Assembly (NCBI GenBank): GCA_963737015.1
Contig: CAVTQZ010000002.1
Location: 124,001-188,000 of the forward strand
Source: CAVTQZ01 sp963737015
Lineage (GTDB): Bacteria > Actinomycetota > Acidimicrobiia > Acidimicrobiales > UBA8190
Length of the DNA: 64,000 bases
Reading direction: 5' to 3'
Shown here: positions 16,287 through 24,829 of the stretch, piece after piece
Layout: each line of letters begins with the position of its first letter
Numbering within the stretch: the stretch's first letter is position 1
Translations under genes and position numbers: made by a program
The notes under the pieces: model-generated
Databases searched by the model: none
Told to the model about the DNA's origin: nothing
What the model saw: only the letters and a program-made list of their open reading frames with translations

Positions 16287-18680
16287 GTGTCCCAGCCCAT
16301 GGTGCTGACGTCTCGACACTCAAGGGGTCGCGAGCCGATGCGGCATCGTCAGAAAATCTTCTCAGACCGATTCTCACTCCACTCGCGAGCGCGAGCCAAT
16401 TCCTGGACGAGCCAAAAGCGCTCGTTCTTGAGGGTAGGAGTGGGAGGCAGGTTGCCGCTGATTGTCCTGGCGCTTGTCCTGATCCTCCAAGCCTTCGTCG
16501 GAACCGCCGGTGCTTTTTCGGGCTGGTCGATCCAGCCCACTCCGAACGCCTCGACCCCTGGCGTCCTCTCGTCAGTTGAGTGTCCGAGCCCAACCGCGTG
16601 CACAGCGGTGGGAAACTACACGAACAGCTCTGGCGTCGTGGTCACGCTTGCCGAGGAGTGGAACGGGACGTCCTGGGCCATCGAGACGACCTCGAATCCA
16701 AGCCGGGCGACCGACAGCACGCTGAGCGGAGTTTCGTGCACCTCGGCGACTTCCTGTACCGCTGTGGGCTGGTATATCAACAGCTCTGGCGTCTTTGTGA
16801 CCCTCGCGGAGGCGTCGAACGGCGCTTCCTGGGCGATTCAGACAACCCCCAACCCCGCCGGAGCCACACAGAGTTATCTGAAGGACGTGTCGTGCACTTC
16901 CGCAACCGCGTGTACCGCCGTGGGGGACTACCACAACAGCTCTGGCGCCGTGGTGACCCTCGCCGAGCGTTGGAACGGCACCTCCTGGACGATTCAGACA
17001 ACGCCCAACCCAAGCGGTGCCACAAACAGCTCTTTGAACGGTGTCTCGTGCACCTCATCGGCCGCCTGCATCGCGGCAGGCAACGACAACTCTGGGAAAG
17101 GGGTGACGCTCGCAGAGCGTTGGAACGGCGCTTCCTGGGCGATTCAGCCGACCCCCAACCCCGCCGGAGCCACGAGTAGCACGTTGAGAGGTCTGTCGTG
17201 CACTTCGACAAATGCGTGCACCGCCGTGGGCAACTACCACAACAGCTCGCGCGTCTATGTGACCCTCGCAGAGCATTGGAACGGCACCTCCTGGGCGATT
17301 CAGACGACTCCCAATCCAAGCGGGGCGACGAGCAGCACACTGAGCGGCGTGTCGTGCACCTCGACAACCGCGTGCGCCGCGGCGGGGAACTACACGAACA
17401 GCTCTGGCGTCCGGGTGACCCTCGCAGAGCATTGGAACGGCACCTCCTGGGCCATCGAGACGACTCCCAACCCAAGCGGGGCGACGAGCAGCACACTGAG
17501 CGGCGTGTCGTGCACCTCGACAACCGCGTGCGCCGCGGCGGGGAACTACACGAACAGCTCTGGCGTCCAGGTGACCCTTGAAGAGCGTTGGAACGGCACC
17601 TCCTGGGCCATCGAGACGACTCCCAACCCGTCGGACGGGACAAATAGCGTGCTGAACGACGTGTCGTGCACCTCGACAACCGCGTGCACCGCGGTGGGCT
17701 ACATAAGCGGCTCGAACGGTTTAGGGACCTTCGCCGAGGAGTGGAACGGGACGTCCTGGGCCATCGAAACGACTCGCAACCCAAGCGGGGTGACGAGCAT
17801 CACACTGAGCGGCGTGTCGTGCACCTCGGCGACTTCCTGTACCGCTGTGGGCTGGTACGTCAACAGCTCTGGCGTCTTTGTGACCCTCGCGGAGGCGTGG
17901 AACGGCGCTTCCTGGGCGATTCAGACAACCCCCAACCCCGCCGGAGCCACACAGAGTTATCTGAACGACGTGTCGTGCACTTCCGCCACCGCGTGCACCG
18001 CCGTGGGGGAATACCACAACAGCTCTGGCGCCGTGGTGACCCTCGCCGAGCGTTGGAACGGCACCTCCTGGACGATTCAGACAACGCCCAACCCAAGCGG
18101 TGCCACAAACAGCTCTTTGAACAGTGTCTCGTGCTCCTCATCAGCCGCCTGCATCGCGGTGGGTGACTACACGAACAGCTCTTACGTCAAGGTGACCCTT
18201 GCCGAGCATTGGAACGGCACCTCCTGGGCGATTCAGACGACTCCCAATCCGTCCGGTGCGATATATAGCGTCCTAAGTGGTGTCTCGTGCACCTCGACAA
18301 CCGCGTGCACCGCGGTGGGCCTCTACTTCACCAGCTCCAGCCCCATTCTGGCCTTTGCCGAGCATTGGAACGGCACCTCCTGGACCTTCGAGACAACCCC
18401 CAACCCCGCCGGAGCCACAGAGAGTTATCTGAACGACGTGTCGTGCACCTCGGCATCCGCGTGTACCGCGGTGGGGGATTACACGAACAGCTCTGCTGTC
18501 CAGGTGACCCTCGCCGAGCGTTGGAACGGCACCTCCTGGGCGATTCAGACGACGCCCAGCGCTACGAGCAGCGCGCTGAATGGCGTCTCGTGCATCTCGG
18601 TATCCGCGTGTACCGCCGTCGGCGACGACTATACAAACAACTCTGGCCCTGAAGTAACCCTCGCGGAGCATGAAGGCTGA
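16287..18680 (+). CDS. Secreted protein of fourteen WNGTSW repeats (element cargo)
   Basis: 797 residues. A hydrophobic signal segment (LPLIVLALVLILQAFVGTAG) is followed by about 14 repeats of roughly 52 residues. Each repeat has the pattern WNGTSWAIQTTPNP, GATxS, LxxVSCTSxxxCTAVGxY, NSSG, VTLAE. Each unit has a conserved cysteine pair (CTSxxxC), so a disulfide-stabilised propeller or solenoid outside the cell is likely. Repeats 1-3 are nearly copied as repeats 8-10 at the DNA level, 1083 bp apart. The start is unsure: GTG 16287, ATG 16338 or TTG 16428 are all in frame, the last giving a normal signal peptide. Function unknown; adhesion or surface binding is a guess. Confidence 0.85.
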   Translation: MSQPMVLTSRHSRGREPMRHRQKIFSDRFSLHSRARANSWTSQKRSFLRVGVGGRLPLIVLALVLILQAFVGTAGAFSGWSIQPTPNASTPGVLSSVECPSPTACTAVGNYTNSSGVVVTLAEEWNGTSWAIETTSNPSRATDSTLSGVSCTSATSCTAVGWYINSSGVFVTLAEASNGASWAIQTTPNPAGATQSYLKDVSCTSATACTAVGDYHNSSGAVVTLAERWNGTSWTIQTTPNPSGATNSSLNGVSCTSSAACIAAGNDNSGKGVTLAERWNGASWAIQPTPNPAGATSSTLRGLSCTSTNACTAVGNYHNSSRVYVTLAEHWNGTSWAIQTTPNPSGATSSTLSGVSCTSTTACAAAGNYTNSSGVRVTLAEHWNGTSWAIETTPNPSGATSSTLSGVSCTSTTACAAAGNYTNSSGVQVTLEERWNGTSWAIETTPNPSDGTNSVLNDVSCTSTTACTAVGYISGSNGLGTFAEEWNGTSWAIETTRNPSGVTSITLSGVSCTSATSCTAVGWYVNSSGVFVTLAEAWNGASWAIQTTPNPAGATQSYLNDVSCTSATACTAVGEYHNSSGAVVTLAERWNGTSWTIQTTPNPSGATNSSLNSVSCSSSAACIAVGDYTNSSYVKVTLAEHWNGTSWAIQTTPNPSGAIYSVLSGVSCTSTTACTAVGLYFTSSSPILAFAEHWNGTSWTFETTPNPAGATESYLNDVSCTSASACTAVGDYTNSSAVQVTLAERWNGTSWAIQTTPSATSSALNGVSCISVSACTAVGDDYTNNSGPEVTLAEHEG

Positions 18681-19078
18681 GCCCCCAATTGGGTTGTTAT
18701 GACGGGTAATTTCAGGCTGTCGAGCAGACCGTGACAGGGACCCAAGGTCGACGCCAGGATCCTAAACGGCGCCAAAGCGGCGAGTTTCGCCCCTTCACTC
18801 CCTCACAGCGCCCTTCACACCTCCACGAATTTGCGCAGAGCCCTGCTCTCCTGCTCTCTGTCCCTAAGTCGCTCCCACCGACTGCACTCGCTTTCGTCAG
18901 CAGACACCGGTGGAGCGATCGGCGATGGTTTGTCCCAACATTCATCCCAACAATCGAGCCCAAAAGCGCATCAGCGGGTCGCACCGAGTCGTAGAGGTCG
19001 AGACCAAGATCAGCTCTGACCAGCAAAGACGAGACAGTCTGCGATGCGAAGTGATCTTCTGCGTCTGTCCAGGGCTTA
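18681..19078. other. Right end of the integrative element, non-coding
   Basis: No gene is credible here. It contains TCCCAACA twice at 18933-18952 with a 12-base period and two CCCTTCAC copies near 18790-18815, which may be right-arm integrase sites. The attachment copy follows at 19079. Confidence 0.5.
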
Positions 19079-19120
19079 TTTGCAAGCAGGGGTCGGCGGT
19101 TCGAGTCCGCTCGTCTCCAC
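19079..19120. repeat. attR: second copy of the tRNA-Ala 3' half
   Basis: 42 nt identical to 12045-12087 but for one G fewer in the G run. It marks the right end of the 7.1-kb element. It is also the left attachment site of a second, eroded element whose integrase tail resumes at 20440, beyond the inserted IS. Confidence 0.88.
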
Positions 19121-19122
19121 CG
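19108..19122. repeat. 15-bp direct repeat flanking the IS (target duplication)
   Basis: CGCTCGTCTCCACCG at 19108-19122 recurs at 20433-20447. The two copies bracket the IS481-type element. Joining them recreates an attachment site followed by integrase-tail sequence, so they are best read as a target-site duplication. Confidence 0.75.
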
Positions 19123-20432
19123 TGTGGTGTCGCGAGACATCGGAGACAGCTCCTCTCAGATGTCGCGAGACATCGTAGACACAGAAAGGCCCTGTTCAGG
19201 GCAGTCGCTGATAGTCCTTCGTTGGGTCGATCCTGAGCCTTCTGAGCGGCGAGCCGTCTAGCCCGAGGATCCGCACGTCACGCCCGGCGACCAGCATGAT
19301 CACACGCCAGCCCGTGTAAGCCCTTCCCACTTTTATGTGTCGCAACTTGCCTCTGTATCTGAGTGTCACTTGCCCTGACCGGTCCACCTTGTCGCGCCGG
19401 ACGCGATATCCCTCGCAATCGATCTTCGGCCCTATCGGATGCGCCTTGATGCGCGCCTCGAACGCCTCGAGCGGTGTCTTCCGCTTGATGGCGCGGTGAG
19501 GACGCACCTCGTTGTAGTACGCGACGAAGCGATCGAGGTCACGCTGCAGTTGCTTCTTGTTCTCGATCGATTCCTGGGCGGCGAGGAACTTCTTCACAGT
19601 TTGGTGGAAGCGCTCTACCTTTCCGCAGGTCTGCGGATGGTAGGGCCTCGAGTGCTTCACCTTGATTCCGAGCGAGAGCAACTCCGCCTCCATCGCCGAC
19701 ACCCCCTCGACATAGGAGGCGGTGAAGATCGCCCCGTTGTCCGAGAGAAACGAGGCCGGAAATCCCCACTTTTCTGCTGAATTGTGAAGTGTCCGCACCA
19801 CGTCGACCGAGCGGGTGGTGACAAAGGCCCTGGAGGCCACGCACAACCTGGAGTGGTCGTCGATGATGTTCAACACCTCGAGCGACGACCCGTCAGATAT
19901 CTCGACATGGGTGACGTCTGCCTGCCAACACTCGTTGGGAAGCTCCGCGACGAAGCGCTTGTAGGAGCTCTTCGGCCTCTTGTGCGGCTGCGGGGTCACA
20001 AAGCCCCTCGCCGACAGCACCCTCCAGATCGTGGAGACCGAAGGCACCTTCTTGTGACGTTTGGAGAGGTGATAGTGGATCGTCTGAGCCCCCGCGTCGA
20101 AGCCGGCTTCTAGGAGCTGCTTTCTCAAAGTGACGATCTCGTCCTCGTAGAGATCAGATATCCGCGTCGGCGAGCGATGAGGACGACGCGACCGGGACTC
20201 GACTCCCGCCCAGCCCTCTCTTCGGTAGCGGGCGAGGAGTTTGTAGATCCAGCCCCGACTTACCTCGTGAGCCTTAGCGAGTTCCGCAACTGAACGGCCT
20301 TCTTTCAGATACGACTCGACGAGAAAACGCCCCTGCTCCATAGGAGACCCTCCAACTCAGCTGTCTCCTATGTCTTGACACAGGCCTTTGGCTGCTGCAC
20401 GAGCCATGTCTCCTATGTCATGAATTCCTACA
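19123..20432. mobile_element. IS481-family insertion sequence
   Basis: About 1.31 kb with one transposase gene on the minus strand. Terminal motifs of the form TGTC-n-GACAT-n-GGAGACA are doubled at each end: 19128-19148 and 19161-19181 on the left, 20362-20380 and 20406-20423 (inverted) on the right. A 15-bp direct repeat flanks it. It has inserted exactly into the attachment site between two tandem integrative elements. Confidence 0.85.
19196..20341 (-). CDS. IS481 family transposase
   Basis: 381 residues, intact. The N-terminal helix-turn-helix (VAELAKAHEVSRGWIYKLLA) binds the ends. An HTH_29/HTH_32-like region follows, then an rve/DDE integrase core: CWQADVTHVEISDG (first Asp), FLSDNGAIFTASYV (second Asp), GKVERFHQTVKKFL (Glu). 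YNEVRPHRAIKRKTPLEAF is the family C-terminal motif. Length and motifs fit IS481, with a C-terminal beta-rich extension as in several actinobacterial members. The element looks able to move. Confidence 0.93.
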   Translation of the reverse strand: MEQGRFLVESYLKEGRSVAELAKAHEVSRGWIYKLLARYRREGWAGVESRSRRPHRSPTRISDLYEDEIVTLRKQLLEAGFDAGAQTIHYHLSKRHKKVPSVSTIWRVLSARGFVTPQPHKRPKSSYKRFVAELPNECWQADVTHVEISDGSSLEVLNIIDDHSRLCVASRAFVTTRSVDVVRTLHNSAEKWGFPASFLSDNGAIFTASYVEGVSAMEAELLSLGIKVKHSRPYHPQTCGKVERFHQTVKKFLAAQESIENKKQLQRDLDRFVAYYNEVRPHRAIKRKTPLEAFEARIKAHPIGPKIDCEGYRVRRDKVDRSGQVTLRYRGKLRHIKVGRAYTGWRVIMLVAGRDVRILGLDGSPLRRLRIDPTKDYQRLP

Positions 20433-20439
20433 CGCTCGT

Positions 20440-20731
20440 CTCCACCGCACCTTTCCTGGTAACACGCTTGGGCCGCCAGTGGCAGGGCCCTACGGAGGAC
20501 GACCATGGCACATCCATGGCACATTCTTCAGAGACGTTTGAAGACAACTTCGCAACTTGGGCACCATCAGCTCTGTCACCCATCGCCCTTGTTCTCCGTT
20601 GCTTGGCTCCTCACAAGGCGGAGCGCCCGCGTCGTCGGCCCCGGCGACGCTGACTGTGCCGACGAGTTCACCAAGTCCGACAATGCCCGGGCTATCGCAG
20701 CGTCGCGATCCGCAGTGGCGTGCTGGTAGAT
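20440..20731 (-). pseudogene. Integrase 3' remnant of a second element
   Basis: On the minus strand the frame starting near 20731 reads YQHATADRDAAIARALSDL, VNSSAQSASPGP and so on, matching the C-terminus of the integrase at 12025-13433 from its catalytic Tyr onward. The DNA is homologous to 12104-12372 at roughly four in five bases, including the CATGGCACAT pair at 20504-20525. Everything upstream of the Tyr is gone. It is the trace of another element once integrated at the same tRNA site. Confidence 0.8.
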
Positions 20732-20915
20732 GGTTCAGATCATCTTCCGACAAATCGGCTGGCGCAGGTAGATCAGGCACCCACGGCGCGGCCCTGTCGC
20801 TCCGCCGGCAGCCCCTATCTGCCTAGTGTCTATGCCGTCAAAGGTTGCTGGCAGATGTGCGACTTCGATCCACTGACTGGTCCGTGACAATGACCCCAAC
20901 GAAAGGGCCTTCACC

Positions 20916-21457
20916 ATGACTGCGACCGACACGATCACACCGAAGAAGAGGCCAACCCATGGCTGGACGAGGCGTGGATTTGCCGTGCACGCCAAGGTGA
21001 TCGACCACCTGCCGACCGATTCGGCGGCCCAGCGCTTCAACAAGAGGGTGGCAGTCGTTCTCACCAAATATGTCGGGACAATGTGGTGCTTCTGGGTCTT
21101 CTGCCTCCTTGCTCTTTCTCACTCCCGGCCGTGCTCTCAGGGTTCTCGGTGTTCAACGGTGCGTTTCCCGCCGTCATCATCAAGGCGAGCATCATCGCCC
21201 TGGTGGCGTGGATCGCACAGACCTTTATTCAGCTCGTCCTGCTCCCGGCTCTGATGGTTGGACAGAACCTCCAGAACGAGGCAGCTGACGCGCGTTCCGC
21301 AAAGACATTTGAGGACGTCGAAGACCTAAAGACAAGTACGGCGGCTCTCATTGACAAGCTCGATTGTCACACCGCCGGCGGCATTGCAGACCTGCGTGAC
21401 GAACTCGTGGCGTACATCGACAAGAAGTTCCCGTCGCCGACACCACTAGGAGGTTGA
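20916..21457 (+). pseudogene. Membrane protein with helical tail, frameshifted
   Basis: The ATG at 20916 opens a soluble N-terminus (RRGFAVHAKVIDHLPTDSAA) and the first membrane segment (VGTMWCFWVFCLLAL). After that the frame must shift: adding one base at the TTT run 21115-21117 continues as FSLPAVLSGFSVFNGAFPAV, IIALVAWIAQTFIQLVLLPA, then a charged helix (SAKTFEDVEDLKTSTAALI) to the stop at 21457. Two to three membrane spans plus a cytosolic coil. The family resembles DUF1003-like low-affinity membrane proteins, not firmly. One-base loss in a homopolymer. Confidence 0.65.
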
Positions 21458-22214
21458 CATGCCCGACATCGGAGTCCGCGGGATCCTGCAGCCTCCCCCA
21501 GGGCGCTGCACCTACATGGACCCACCCGGCTGCTAAGACGCATGGGTGTCGATCCGCCTGGTTCGACATTGACGGGGCGTTGGGGCAGTGCACCACCCTC
21601 TACGGACGTCTCGCCCGAGCCTTAAATCTTCCGCCAGTGCGCGATCACGCCGAGCACCTGCGTCGAAAGTACCGGGCCCTGCCACTCGCCCAGCACAACA
21701 GCGACCCCCTGCGGCCAACCCCTGAGACCGCGATGACGATTAGACGGCCACGCCGGATCTCGAGGCGCCGACCACCTCGGTGCCCACCCAGAGAATGCGG
21801 CCGGGCACATGGCTTTGGCGGTCTCGCACCTCAACGCTCGGCGCTCGCGCAGGGGGCGACGGCAGAGATGGGCGCCAAACTGCTGGGTGTGCCGGCGTCC
21901 ACCAAGACCGGGTGGCGGGTGGCCATGTGGGCCGTGGCCAACGCCTACAACTACCACATCAGCTCCGTCTCCTTTGAGAGTTGGACGTGGACGGAGATGG
22001 TCACCGATCGCGGGATCCGTGCCCCGGACCGCGCAGAACACAGTGAAGCTCACCGAGGGGGAGGACGAGCTGCGGCCGGTGAGGACCAAGCTCTTCACCC
22101 AGGAGCACCGCGACATGATGCCCGCCCACATGCCCGCGCCCCGATGTGAGATGTGCGTGTCGTGGGGAGGACTCCTTCAAACAAGATGATCCCCAAGCTC
22201 CGCCACCCGCCTGA
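21458..22214. other. Decayed coding DNA
   Basis: Pieces look coding but no single frame does. For example, near 21860-21990 on the plus strand ATAEMGAKLLGVPASTKTGW, RVAMWAVANAYNYHISSVSF and ESWTWTEM read well, then the sense continues in another frame (GSVPRTAQNTVKLTEGEDEL). The pieces suggest one gene with several frame breaks; family not recognised. Confidence 0.45.
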
Positions 22215-22439
22215 TCAGTCCTTGGGACGGTTGCGAGACCCGCGCACCAGCACGCTCGTCGCCAGAGCCGCGACCACAAGCGCGGGAAGGCCGACGATTC
22301 CCAGTACGTGAACGCTTCGTATCGCGAAAGCCAGTCCCACGATGGCGAAAACCGCTACGAGGAACTCTGGCAGATCCCCTACCAGGAAGTCCCACACTCC
22401 CAAGCCGAACTGGCGACCGAGACGACCGATGGTCCTCAC
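22215..22439 (-). CDS. Small membrane protein
   Basis: 74 residues from a GTG that overlaps the stop of the preceding gene (GTGA). Two membrane segments: FLVAVFAIVGLAFAIRSVHV and LGIVGLPALVVAALATSVLV, with a basic end. Translationally coupled to the COG4280-type membrane protein, so probably its partner. Unknown function. Confidence 0.65.
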   Translation of the reverse strand: MRTIGRLGRQFGLGVWDFLVGDLPEFLVAVFAIVGLAFAIRSVHVLGIVGLPALVVAALATSVLVRGSRNRPKD

Positions 22440-23287
22440 GTCTTTCCCTCTTCTATATTCCGGGACGGCCCCTTTTTTCCGGACCGCCCCTTCCACACAG
22501 CCGGTAGTGCCTCCGCCGCTGCTGTTACGTGTCGCATCCACGCGACGAGCGCAGCGGTGCATGCGGCGAGGACCCCGATCAGGACGGGAAGGCTTGCGTC
22601 AGAGCCCGGCCAATGGACGCCCGCTCCTTCCCCGATCCAAAAGGTCCCGAAACTCGTGAGCATCACGCCGACCACCGTCTTCAGCGCGTTCTCCGGCACC
22701 TGCGAAAGCTGACGGGCCACGATCACCCCAGTTGCCGCGACGATCAACGCCGCCGTCCCTGCGGCGGCAGCAGCCTGACCTAGTCGATGCTGGCTCGCCC
22801 CGAGACTTATCACTATGACCACGACCTCGATTCCCTCAAGGAACACACCCTTGAAGGAGACGGCGAATCCCTGTGGGTCACGGTGTCGCCTGGGTGGTGC
22901 ACCACTTCTGCCTTCAGACAGCTCTCGAACCGTGCTCGCGTAGATCTTGTCCTCGTCGTGGCCGGCGACGATTCCCGCTGATCTCAACACGGCCTTGTGA
23001 AGCCAAGAAAGCCCGAGGAGCAAAAGCAGCGCCCCGACTACTACGCGCAGCGGGTTGATCGGTGTGTAGCGCACCAACGGAACACCGCCCACGCCGACAA
23101 TGAGGGCCAGCACGACCAGCGCAGACCCCGCACCCTGCAGTGCCGTGCGCCACCCCCGGGTCGCTCCAACCGCGACGACGATGGTGAGTGCCTCCACCAT
23201 CTCCACGGCGCTCGCCCCGAATACCGCCAGCAGCAACACGATCAAGGACGTATTGCCAGAGCTCTGAGCCAGCAGGTGCACAATCAT
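22436..23287 (-). CDS. Polytopic membrane protein, COG4280-like
   Basis: About 283 residues and seven or more membrane spans. Two related acidic helices, SAVEMVEALTIVVAVGA and KGVFLEGIEVVVIVISLG, each carry an E-x-x-E, as in FTR1-type and TMEM165-like cation transporters; the protein resembles COG4280 uncharacterised membrane proteins. Metal transport is thus conceivable but unproved. The start is uncertain: ATG 23287 is chosen, with an in-frame ATG at 23326 adding a His-rich 13 residues. Followed by a coupled small membrane protein. Confidence 0.75.
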   Translation of the reverse strand: MIVHLLAQSSGNTSLIVLLLAVFGASAVEMVEALTIVVAVGATRGWRTALQGAGSALVVLALIVGVGGVPLVRYTPINPLRVVVGALLLLLGLSWLHKAVLRSAGIVAGHDEDKIYASTVRELSEGRSGAPPRRHRDPQGFAVSFKGVFLEGIEVVVIVISLGASQHRLGQAAAAAGTAALIVAATGVIVARQLSQVPENALKTVVGVMLTSFGTFWIGEGAGVHWPGSDASLPVLIGVLAACTAALVAWMRHVTAAAEALPAVWKGRSGKKGPSRNIEEGKT

Positions 23288-23779
23288 CACTATCGCGTGG
23301 TGCGCCCCCGGCCCGTGACCATCCATTGAACTCGACCGGCGGGACTAGCCTGCTCGGAGGCCTCTGCGTCCGCTACCACTATTTCTGCCTTGACGGCAGC
23401 CAAAGCCATAGCCGCACTCGCCTCTTGCGGTGGTGGGTCGACCCGCTCGCTTCCTCGAGCAAAGCTCTGACGAGCGTCGCACTGACATCGGCCACCGCTG
23501 GCTCGAGGGGATGTGGGGCTCCTTCTTCCGCCGGTTCGCACACACTTGAGTTCACACCGGCGTCTCGTGAACGCCAACTCCTAGCGGCCAGCACATAGCA
23601 ACTCATCTCGCGCAGTCGCGTCTATCCAGCAACGCGCGCCAGTCAATACATAACGACGGTTCTCGGACCCGGCGGATGTGTCCCAGAATCGCGCACCGAA
23701 TACCGAGGGGTCGGGAGACTTCGCCGGCGCGCGGCGCCCGTGGGGAGGATTCCCCGGACGGAACACTGGGCTTTTCAGC
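23288..23779. other. No gene recognised
   Basis: About 490 bases. Short open frames exist on the minus strand (one with AMALAAVKAEIVVADAEASE) but none has a start, length or partner that would support it. Confidence 0.5.
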
Positions 23780-24425
23780 TCAGATGTGGTGGTTCTTGTT
23801 CCAGAGCTGATGAATGAGGCCACTCGGTGAGGAAACCGACTCGACGGTGAAGCGATCTTCGACGCCGTCTGATCCTTCCCACAGTGATACGCCGCACCCA
23901 AGAGTGATCGGCACGATCACCAAGTGCATGAAGTCGATCAGGTCGGCCTTTAGGAATTGACGCACTGTCGAGGGGCCGCCGCCGATGCGGACGTCGCGGC
24001 CGTCAGCGGCCTCCTGTGCTAGGCGAAGCACCTCGTGTGGCGGCCCGTCCACGAACCGAAAAGCTCGTACCGTTGGGGAAGTCAATCGTTGGATGGGAGT
24101 GGTGACTAAGGACGAATACCGGCGTTTGGAATGGTGGCTCGTCGTCCCACCAGCCTCGCCACCCGTCGTCGGGCCAAGGGCCAACCTGCGGTCCGAACTT
24201 GCGGCGTCCCATGATCTCGGCGCCGATGCCCTGGCCCCACATGCTGGTCAGGGCGCGATCGAGCGTGAAGGGGGCATCCACCTTGTCGACGCCATGAATG
24301 GCCCGACCGTCGAACCAGTTAAAGAGCCGCTCCGCACCGCCGATCGGGGCATCGAACGTCACACGATCGCCGGCAGCGTAGCCGTCGAGGGAGATGTTCA
24401 GGTTGTGGACGCGGGTGCGGGGCAT
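23780..24425 (-). pseudogene. Dihydrofolate-reductase-like (RibD C-terminal) protein, frameshifted
   Basis: The ATG at 24425 (GAGGAAG upstream) begins MPRTRVHNLNISLDGYAAGD, followed by MGRRKFGPQVGPWPDDGW and TPVFVLSHHSHPTIDFPNGT. After SF the sense continues in the next frame as RFVDGPPHEVLRLAQEAADG, DVRIGGGPSTVRQFLKADLI, ending QLWNKNHHI at 23780. One extra base in the AAAA run 24059-24062 explains the break. Members bind NADPH and reduce pterin- or riboflavin-pathway-like substrates; the precise role is unknown. One of three such genes in the window. Confidence 0.82.
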
Positions 24426-24461
24426 GGCGACTTCCTCATGATCGACTCGACGGCGTAACAC

Positions 24462-24829
24462 AAGGGCTGACGGGCAGCGATGCTCGGAATCATCGCTGAC
24501 ACGCCCAAAAGCCGATGACCGCCCCGCGAGGACTCCAGTGACATATTCGGGAGCTCGCCGGTCGCGTTCCGAGGAGCCGCCGGATAAGGATCCCGGTCCC
24601 CGGCGACCAGAGCTAAGAAGCCGGAGCCGTCGGAGGCATCACCAGAAAGCCTCACCATTCGAGCCGGAGTTCGCAACCCCATGGCATCCATGGCACATCC
24701 ATGGCACATTCACGTCCGTTCGGGCGGGTCCACATCGGTACACTGACCGCCACTGACCTGGGAGTTCGGTTCAGTGCCGTTCGCGCCCGTTCCCTCGATG
24801 TCGCTGATGCTCGTATGCGGCTGCCTCGG
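24462..24829. other. Non-coding stretch with orphan arm repeats
   Basis: No gene is seen in these 370 bases apart from the repeat cluster at 24680-24710. Confidence 0.5.
24680..24710. repeat. Third copy of the CATGGCACAT tandem repeat
   Basis: CATGGCATC, CATGGCACATC and CATGGCACATT stand in tandem. The same units occur beside the two integrase genes at 12146-12167 and 20504-20525, but no integrase is found here. It may be left from another element or be a secondary site. Confidence 0.55.

Larger units (their letters stand above)
12045..19120. mobile_element. AICE-like integrative element in tRNA-Ala
   Basis: About 7.1 kb bounded by direct copies of the tRNA-Ala 3' end (12045-12087, 19079-19120). 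In order from the tRNA it holds a tyrosine integrase, an excisionase-like HTH protein, a small coupled protein, a RepSA-like replication initiator, about 950 bases with iteron-like repeats, and a large secreted repeat protein. Int-xis-rep at a tRNA is the core of actinomycete integrative elements of the pSAM2 type. No FtsK/Tra translocase is visible, so it is not self-transmissible as seen, and the integrase is broken. Repeats near both ends look like integrase arm sites. Confidence 0.82.

Noticed and set aside
16777..17784. Long minus-strand open frame inside the repeat protein gene
   Set aside because: It is the reverse shadow of the WNGTSW array, rich in Ser/Arg/Cys with repeats only because the plus-strand gene is repetitive.
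18712..19140. Minus-strand open frame across the right end of the integrative element
   Set aside because: Its start reads antisense through the tRNA-derived attachment copy (RRADSNRRPLLANKPW), a familiar false-gene signature, and the rest has no domain sense.
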